From Oryzias latipes (lineage: Eukaryota; Chordata; Actinopteri; Beloniformes; Adrianichthyidae): a stretch of DNA of 64,000 nt. The position numbers and the translations under genes were made by a program. Below are positions 58,001-64,000 of this stretch, piece by piece (positions within the stretch are counted from its first letter, which is position 1; each line of letters opens with the position of its first letter). The stretch spans positions 18,947,933-19,011,932 of the forward strand of contig NC_019871.2 in the NCBI RefSeq assembly GCF_002234675.1, written 5' to 3'. A model generated the notes under the pieces. It was not told the origin of the DNA and searched no databases. It saw nothing but the letters and a program-made list of their open reading frames with translations.

Positions 58001-61000
58001 CTTATTTGTGATGTAAAAAATACACAGGGTAGGCCACAAGCTCTCTGCTCCACTCCATTCTGATGCGTCCTCTAGCAGACGACTAGACCCATGGACGTCT
58101 TTGTTTTCCTCATCTGAGCTGGAATCTCACAATTTTTGTTGCACCAGTAATGTTACGTTGGGCGTGTAAGGAGCTTTAAGCTAGCTTTTTTCTTTTTTTC
58201 TGTGGTTAAGTTTTTTTCACGGTCTAATTTTGTACATGCTTTTCTTTTCCTTTGCTGGTCTTTTTGCTCTTTGTTCATGGAAAGTGATGTAAAACATTAA
58301 CGTTTTTGTTTTGAGTCTCATTTGCAGTGATGTTCTGCATATTGAGAACTTCTGTGCTCATCTTCTGACCAGCCCATCTTTGTTCAGCCTTTGTGTGGTA
58401 TAATTGGATTTTTACATGTACACATTGTGACTCAGGCCTCTATGGTTTGACTTTTCTGTCTTCAGGACTTCCTTTAAGTCACTTTTGAGCTGAATTTAGG
58501 GCTGACTCTCATTTTGGTTTAAACTGTTTCTTCTAGGTCTTTGCCTTCAGAGAATTACATACTTTGTTTAGAATTGTCCTAAATCCTTTTTATTAATCCT
58601 TTCCTCATTGATGATCAATTTGAGTTTTCAAATTAATAGAAACATTTTTCTATATGAGCTTGTGAAAACACACAGTAAATGCGTCATTCACAGTCATTCA
58701 GTTCAGTTTGTATTGCAGCTGACGATTTGTGCTTAGTTTGCACAAAGTTCATGTGTTGCATTGCAACTTAGTTAAAGTTTTATTTTGAAAGGCTGGGTCA
58801 CATTATCCTCTGCTGTTAAAACGTCTGTCACCTGCTTCACAGGTGATTGTGATGGTGGACCTGTCAAAATAAAAGCTTCTCTTTCTGCATTGGAACAGGT
58901 CAAAGTTCTATCTAAAGCTTTGGAGCTGAAACTATACAAGACAGCGACTCTGCTGACATCTATCATTAAATGGACAGTTTTTGTCTTACTGTTTGTTCTT
59001 TATGCTCAGTTGTTGTCCACTCTTTAACCCCCCCCCCCCCCACCCCCCCCACCCTCAGTCTCGTGAGCTGTCAGCTGGTCTCAAACAGAGACAGAAAAGC
59101 CTACAGATTCAGGACTCCCCAACTGCTGATCTGCCGTTTCCACGTTAGACTGAACAGGAACTGGCAGCTGTTTCACTGTGGATGTGAAACTTCTATCTTT
59201 TGCCAGATGTGTCATAAATATCCGAAGAGTTTACAGTTAAAACCAGAAGTTTATGTACATTTCTTTTGAAGTCCCTGTGGTTTATTCTTCCCTTTGCTGT
59301 CTGACATTTAGACACATATTTCAGGTCTTAGGTTGGTTGAGATCTTTTAAATTTCCTGCAGAAGTCCTCTGTTTCTTTCGTTTTTGTTCTTTAGCGAGAT
59401 GTTTTTGTGCATTGTCTGAGTGACTGGTGACTTTGCTTTTTAAACGAATGACCTTGGTGTCTATCCGCAGGGTTTTTCAATTCAATTCAATTTTATTTGT
59501 ATAGTTTAGTTGTATACAGTCGTCTCGGTGGGCTTCGTGCCGGTAATTGTAAGGTAAACATACAATCAAAAAGGATCATAAATGCATAGAATTCAATAGG
59601 ATAATACTAAAACTTTAACTAAAGAGACTAAACTAAACTGGCATCCCTGCCCTTAGACCCCCGTTCGCGGTAAGAATAAACTCCTGAAAAAAAAAACAGA
59701 TTCTGAAAAAAAAAAAAAGAAGAAACCTCAGGGGTGTCCATATGAAGGGGCACCCCCCAGGAGGGGGAGTGAGAAAGAGGGAGAGTACATGAATCGCACT
59801 GCACCAAACAGAGGCATGGAGAACTAATTGATAAGTAATAATCAAGAATAGAGAAGAGGAGAGTAGAAGTAGATGAGAAAAGAGGACAGAACCCCAGTGC
59901 ACCATAGTTTCCCCACCTTCAAACATCTAGCAGTCTAGTGACAACTTTATTGTTAAATTTAATTTAGACAAATTAACAGTACGGTAAATATTCTCTGAAC
60001 ACTAGCGAGTCTGACAATAAGCCTGTCCAAAGAGGAATGTTATAAGTCTATCTCTGGTTTACTGGACTTTATTTCTCTTTCTCCTGAGAGATCTTGTTTA
60101 ATCCCGTTAGCTATGAGGGCTTCTGTGATGGTTTCTCCAAAACATCCATTTTGGGCTTTTTTTAAAGTCCTGTTTGCGACTTTAGTGGCATTCTGCTTTA
60201 CATGTGGAAGCTTAATTCGTGCCAAGCCTGGAAATTTCTGGCTGAGATCTTCAAAAATTTCCCAGCGTTTCTCCTTCCTGATGTTGCCATTAGTTTTTTT
60301 TTTTAGTTTTTAAGTTCATGTTTCTTCCTGCAGTGAAACACTTTCATGATGGTGGACGTCACTCTAAAGAGGTTTTTCTCAGGATGCTGAACATCTTCGT
60401 GTCGCTGAACATGTTCAGTGGCTTTTTACTTTTTGTAAGGTAGTTTAACTAGATAAACGTCAGGCATCTGATTTTTCACATTTCTTTTTAGGATTTCCTC
60501 AAAAGTGTCTCAAGAGGACATGTGTTCAAAGTTTTTTTGTTCACCTAATAAGCCACTCTGGTTAAAATTGTATTTCTGGTGTTTTTAACATTTTCTTGTG
60601 GCATTTTCCTGATGATGGAGGGCATATATAAAGAACATAAACCATAAACCTTCATTTCCGGGTATCATTTTATTCAAATTCTTTTGAATCAGGCACAGAT
60701 GAAAAAATATTTGTTGAAGTATTTATTTCGTAGAAAATATACTGGGCATACTTTGTTTTCCTCGTTTGACCTGGCATCTGGCTCAAGATTGTACGGCCGG
60801 ATGGCTCCAATATTACTAAAAAGACTTTGTTGCAGTGGTTATGTTAAGTAAGGAGTGCTCTTGGCTCACAACAATTTGCATGAAATAAATACTTAAAAAT
60901 GCCATTTTAAACATAATTTACTTTATATATTTTCTCCGTCATCAGACAAATGCCCCAAAAACCTGTTAAGAAACACCAAAAATACCAATTTCGTAAGAGT

Positions 61001-63030
61001 CTAAGACTGAGAGGAACTGAAAACAAACGTTGGGATTTCCTAAAATTTCTCTGAACAAAACTTTACTTCAAATCTCTTTATTGACTCTAAGCATATGCAG
61101 ATTATGACTTCATTTTTTTAATTTTAATTTCACAAGTTAGTGACTTGAAATGGAGAAAATAACTTCCATTCCTGCGCCACATTAGTGATAAAGAATTGTG
61201 GCTTAAAAGGAGGAAAACCAAGTTCCTGTTAGAAGAAACAATCCGAGCTCTTCACTGTTATAATGGTCTACTAACCATTTTCTTCCAAATGTTTCACAGT
61301 GGAACTTTACATTAGATAGTGTGAACTTAAAGCAAACAGCAAAAGTGAGTTGTTTGTTTAGAGAGTGGTAATTGTAGATTGATGTGTCCTCCTGGGGCCC
61401 TCTGGGGATTTTCCAAAGAACTTTTCATCTCATATCAGTTCCTGAGCTCAGCTGCAGGGGGATCAATAACTGACCTGACTGTGATGTTTTATCTTCTCAG
61501 GGTTCGTGGTGGGACAGTCTGGATTGTATCAAACGATTGCCATGTTCCTGGTTGCCTACTTCATCATCAGCATGACCGTGCTCTCGGTCTGTGCTATCTC
61601 AACCAACGGGGCTCTGGATGCAGGGGGAGCCTATTGTATCCTTTTTGACTCACATGACCATTGGCGTGTGACTGCCACCATGGAAGTATCTGGAGAACAC
61701 AGGCGTGTGGATAGCTCGGTTCACCAAACACAGAGGATTTGTTTCTCTGTTCAGATCAGGCACTGTCCCAAACTCTCAGTGAAGCTTGATTGGATCGTCT
61801 TCATCTAGACAAGCCTCAGCGAAAGAGGAAGCTGTGTCAACTCCAGCAGGACTTTCAAAGCTTCAGCAGCAGCATTTATGGAGATTCTGCCATTCTTCCT
61901 CCCAGCAGTCACCTCCTTGTCTTATTAACCGGTCCTCACTTCATCTGTAGTCACCACAGACCATCATAACCAGCATGGAATTAGAACCTCTAAACAGTTT
62001 TTAGACGTCCTTCTGCTGTGCTTCCTAACCTGAACATTACAGTATAATTGAACCTTTCTTCTTCTTTGACTCACACGTCTGTTCCTTCTTTATCCCCCAT
62101 TCTGCTGGCTTTATGAGAAGCAAACATGTAACCGTTTTTCTTACCAATGAGATGCCAGGAGCGATCATCATAGACATATTTCCTTGACAAGATCTCCTCC
62201 AAACTATTCCAGGTTTAGTAACTTCAGCTTATCATGACTTTCTTTGGGTTCACTTGTGGCTCCTCATCACAGCAAACATCATCTGCCGTGTTAGTTTCAG
62301 TGCTGTTATTTAAAGAAAACATGAGGAGGTCAGATGTTCACACACTCGTACACTGTAAAGGGATGGTCTGTGTCACACATTCTGTTTCTTCTCTGTCACT
62401 TTTCAGGTTAATGCAGCAGCAATAATACTGAATGAAGTTCCTTCAAGCTCCTCACTGGTTCCTCTCTGCTTCAACACTTATGATACTGAGTGCTAAACAA
62501 TTTTGTCATCTGCTTTCTTTTCACTTATGTCAATGTAATTACCGGTAGTTACTTTATTCACATTTTCTTGTTTTTATGTTTGCCATAAAGACATTACTGT
62601 TTGGAATTAAACTTTCTTTTGATTTATTATCATAAATCGCACTGCAGCCTCAATTATACTCTTTAGGACATGGAGTTTGATTCATCTCCATATTTATGTT
62701 TTATTAATTTCAAATTTGAGACATGTGTGCCAGATTATTGATTAGTCTGAGTTGTGTGTCAAGCTTACAGAGTCAAATCAATAGCATAACAAACTGATCT
62801 CATCATAGCATCAGAGTGTATTCCTGTTTGTACAGCTGGCGTAGTAAAACTGGCCATCCAAAAGCTGAGGAATTTCTTAATGCAACACCCAGACATGATC
62901 AGCCGCGCTCTGGGTCCGGAGTTTGGTGGCAGCATCGGCCTCATGTTCTTCCTGGCTAATGTGTGCGGCAGCGCCCTCTTTGTGCTGGGTCTGGTTGAAG
63001 CTGTAATGGACACGTTTGGAGTCCCAGAAG
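55026..63030 (+). CDS. slc12a9: Solute carrier family 12 member 9 (cation-chloride cotransporter family), first three coding exons, partial
   Basis: Coding exons seen: 55026-55248, 61501-61635, 62893-63030, joined by GT-AG introns in phase; 165 residues are visible and the gene continues past the right edge. The family protein is about 900 residues with 12 membrane segments. After an acidic/proline-rich N-terminus (1-49), the first membrane segment reads [20 protein letters not shown] (51-70). The second exon has [14 protein letters not shown] and [13 protein letters not shown]. The third has [19 protein letters not shown] and [17 protein letters not shown]. These match SLC12A9 (CIP1) closely and differ from the NKCC/KCC members. 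Reports place SLC12A9 in lysosomal ion balance and as a modulator of other family members. Exon 1 is very GC-rich. Intron 1 is 6.25 kb and full of repeats. Confidence 0.93.
55690..56110 (+). repeat. Dispersed repeat family D, longer copy (slc12a9 intron 1)
   Basis: It starts at about AGGCCAGCACAATAAATTG with ATATTGTTATCGTGATATC, and ends with CGCAAGTTATATCG, AATATTGATCACTAATATTGC and CACGAGTTTTTCTCATTCC. The end matches the fragment at 37755-37825. Noncoding. Confidence 0.5.
56390..56475 (+). repeat. Dispersed repeat family A, copy 4, left part (split by the Tc1-like element)
   Basis: GTGTTTTTAATATGTTCTTG, then GCATTTTTCTGATGAGG, corresponds to the family's 5' part seen in copies 3 and 5. 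The continuation is found only after the Tc1-like element, at 57900. Confidence 0.6.
56476..57904 (+). mobile_element. Tc1/mariner-like DNA transposon, internally deleted
   Basis: The right end AAATAAAGGGATC/AGCAGTGTA (reverse complement) corresponds to the left end CAGTG...AAAATAAAGGGAA; the left end is altered, so its exact limit is approximate. Next to the left end is CAATAGGTGGAAATAATAGG, and next to the right end TTTTCCACTTTAATTTTGA, both typical of this family. It carries a broken transposase gene. It sits inside repeat family A, between two adjacent halves of one copy, at a TA-containing site. Confidence 0.85.
56775..57646 (+). pseudogene. Tc1-like transposase remnant
   Basis: The N-terminal helix-turn-helix region (about 56775-57010) is frameshifted. 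The catalytic-domain half (57041-57646) is open and shows [57 protein letters not shown] and LTAIRYRD. After that a deletion at about 57420-57445 removes the stretch that carries the second catalytic aspartate. A second small deletion near 57460 spoils the region of the third acidic residue, and the rest reads [20 protein letters not shown] in frame. The enzyme cannot be active. Confidence 0.85.
57900..58185 (+). repeat. Dispersed repeat family A, copy 4, right part
   Basis: It continues the left part at 56390-56475: TATAAAGAAATTTAAGC, GAGTATTTCTTTATTCAAATTG, CTCCATTCTGATGCGTCC and TTTTCCTCATCTGAGCTGGAATC. It stops near 58185, before the GGGAGCTCTCAG part. Confidence 0.75.
58186..59470. other. 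slc12a9 intron 1, no gene; poly(C) run at 59028-59041
   Basis: Small open frames occur but show no domain. A run of 14 C, interrupted once and extended, lies at about 59028-59051. No mobile element was assigned. Confidence 0.4.
59474..59935. repeat. Teleost dispersed repeat with a TTCAATTCAATTTTATTTG start
   Basis: This block begins with the TTCAATTCAATTCAATTTTA phrase found at many loci in fish genomes, then TTGTATACAGTCGTCTCGG, and continues with GGCATCCCTGCCCTTAGACCC and AGAAACCTCAGGGG. No ORF. Only one copy is present in this window. Confidence 0.6.
60565..60860 (+). repeat. Dispersed repeat family A, copy 5
   Basis: GGTGTTTTTAACATTTTCTTG, CCTGATGATGGAGGGCATATA, ATTTTATTCAAATTC, TTTTCCTCGTTTGACCTGGCA and GTACGGCCGGATGGCTCC in family order. 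The 3' half is missing. Confidence 0.65.
60870..61000 (-). repeat. Dispersed repeat family A, copy 6 (inverted to copy 5)
   Basis: The reverse complement reads GGTATTTTTGGTGTTTCTTAA, then TTTGTCTGATGACGGAG and ATATATAAAG, matching the 5' part of copy 5. Together they form an inverted pair about 300 bp apart. Confidence 0.6.
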
Positions 63031-63664
63031 GTGAACTTTCATTCAAACTGGAATTTAACGACATTTATGCAAATATGATTCAGATAAATTCATTTTAGCC
63101 TCAAACACAAAAGGGGTTAATACAAATATACACCTTGTGTGTCCAAAGATACGTAACCCCCCATTGAAACAGTAAAATCTGGATAAACAGAGAAGCCTTC
63201 AGCTCTGGAATTTTTGGCTGCAAGATGACAACAAAACACAATGAATTTAATCGTTTCAAAACTTTTTTTTATCTGAGAAATTGATATTAAAAGAAAAGGG
63301 TTTATTTATATTCTAGAATCACTATCTTTCTGTGTTTAATTGAATTTTGCCTTTAATGGATTTTGTTTTTAGTCAGATGCCAAATCACAGCAGTTTTTCA
63401 GGATTTACTGACATATTTCCTATTTTAAGAAATAAATGAAGCCCTTTTTTGTAATTAGATAAATAAAAATGATTTACTGATTCTTTGTTTTGATTACTAT
63501 GACATCCATCCTTTTGTTTTTTTTTGTTTAATAATTTTCGTATGCATATTTTGGACATGAATGCAGAGTGCATTTGTGATGCTTAAAAAAAAGACTAAAG
63601 ATTTGGGAAAACCAATGACAGGATGATTTTAGATATGAATATATTTGTTTTCCACCATCCATTA

Positions 63665-64000
63665 ATTATTTATGTTAGTTAGATTCTGGGTGGGGTCAAT
63701 GAGGGGACCGAAGCCAGGGCCTCATTGAGCCGGTCCCAAGCCCAGGTAAATACAGAGGGTTGCTTCAGGAAGGGAATCCGATGTAAAATCTTTGCCAAAC
63801 CAAATGTGCGAGTCAGCAGACCTACGATATCCATACCAGATCAGTTGAGGCCCAGGTTAACAACGACCACCACCGGTGCTGTACACCGACAGGGTGCCGG
63901 TAGAAACAGAGGTGATGAGGCTGTAGTGAATACGTTCTTTGAGAAGAGGCGGGACCATAGGGTGACCTATAAGAGTGGATGTAGAGGCATGTGGATAGAC
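63665..64000 (+). mobile_element. Second RTE copy, diverged and internally deleted, running off the right edge
   Basis: From about 63720 it follows the leader of the intact RTE (GCCGGTCCCAAGCCC, AGAGGGTTGCTTCAGGAAGGG, GAGGCCCAGGTTAACAACGACC). At about 63905-63930 it jumps from the codons for AGGGTGTCGG (just inside the ORF) to the region near codon 210 and then codon 250 (AACAGAGGTGATGAG, then GCTGTAGTGAATACG), so most of the endonuclease domain is deleted. The frame then reads RRDHRVTYKSG. It lies in the slc12a9 intron after exon 3. Confidence 0.85.

Noticed and set aside
63690..64000. A further slc12a9 exon at the right edge
   Set aside because: The sequence is RTE-derived; the frame HRVTYKSG belongs to the endonuclease domain, not to a transporter.

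Overview
The window is vertebrate nuclear DNA from a ray-finned fish. The evidence is a complete teleost-like chordin gene split into 21 coding exons with GT-AG introns, a fish-like thrombopoietin gene, the start of slc12a9, and dense teleost repeats (RTE and other LINEs, Tc1-like DNA elements, MITEs, a tRNA-derived SINE, long CA and CCAT microsatellites). An acanthomorph such as a medaka relative is plausible, but the species cannot be fixed from sequence alone.

Layout, left to right. 1-12.3 kb is mostly intergenic: a GC-rich block at 2.5-3.15 kb with donor sites facing outward on both strands (possible bidirectional promoter), a MITE, copies of a dispersed repeat and a decayed LINE. 12.48-28.63 kb (minus) is chrd (chordin, 946 aa predicted), with a TATA box about 190 bp upstream of the ATG. 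28.8-36.5 kb is intergenic and holds a ~360 bp CCAT array, LINE debris and repeats. 36.5-39.8 kb (minus) is a five-exon gene for a compact RING plus B30.2/SPRY protein. 44.29-49.29 kb (plus) is thpo, a four-exon haematopoietic cytokine of 178 aa that ends at the end of the receptor-binding domain. 50.97-54.10 kb is a full-length RTE-clade retrotransposon with one intact 997-codon ORF and a perfect 14-bp target-site duplication. 55.03 kb to the right edge (plus) is slc12a9 (first three coding exons, continuing outside). Its introns hold a Tc1-like element inserted into an older repeat, and a second, internally deleted RTE copy at the edge.

How the genes relate. chrd and thpo are divergent here, as CHRD and THPO are in mammals, so the synteny supports both calls. 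chrd encodes the secreted BMP antagonist that sets dorsoventral pattern; thpo encodes the ligand of Mpl for thrombocyte and stem-cell production; slc12a9 encodes a cation-chloride-cotransporter family membrane protein. They are neighbours rather than a pathway. The most notable points are the intact young RTE insertion, the glycosylation-rich domain-only thrombopoietin, the RING-SPRY gene between chrd and thpo, and slc12a9 next to thpo (in mammals these sit on different, paralogous chromosome segments).
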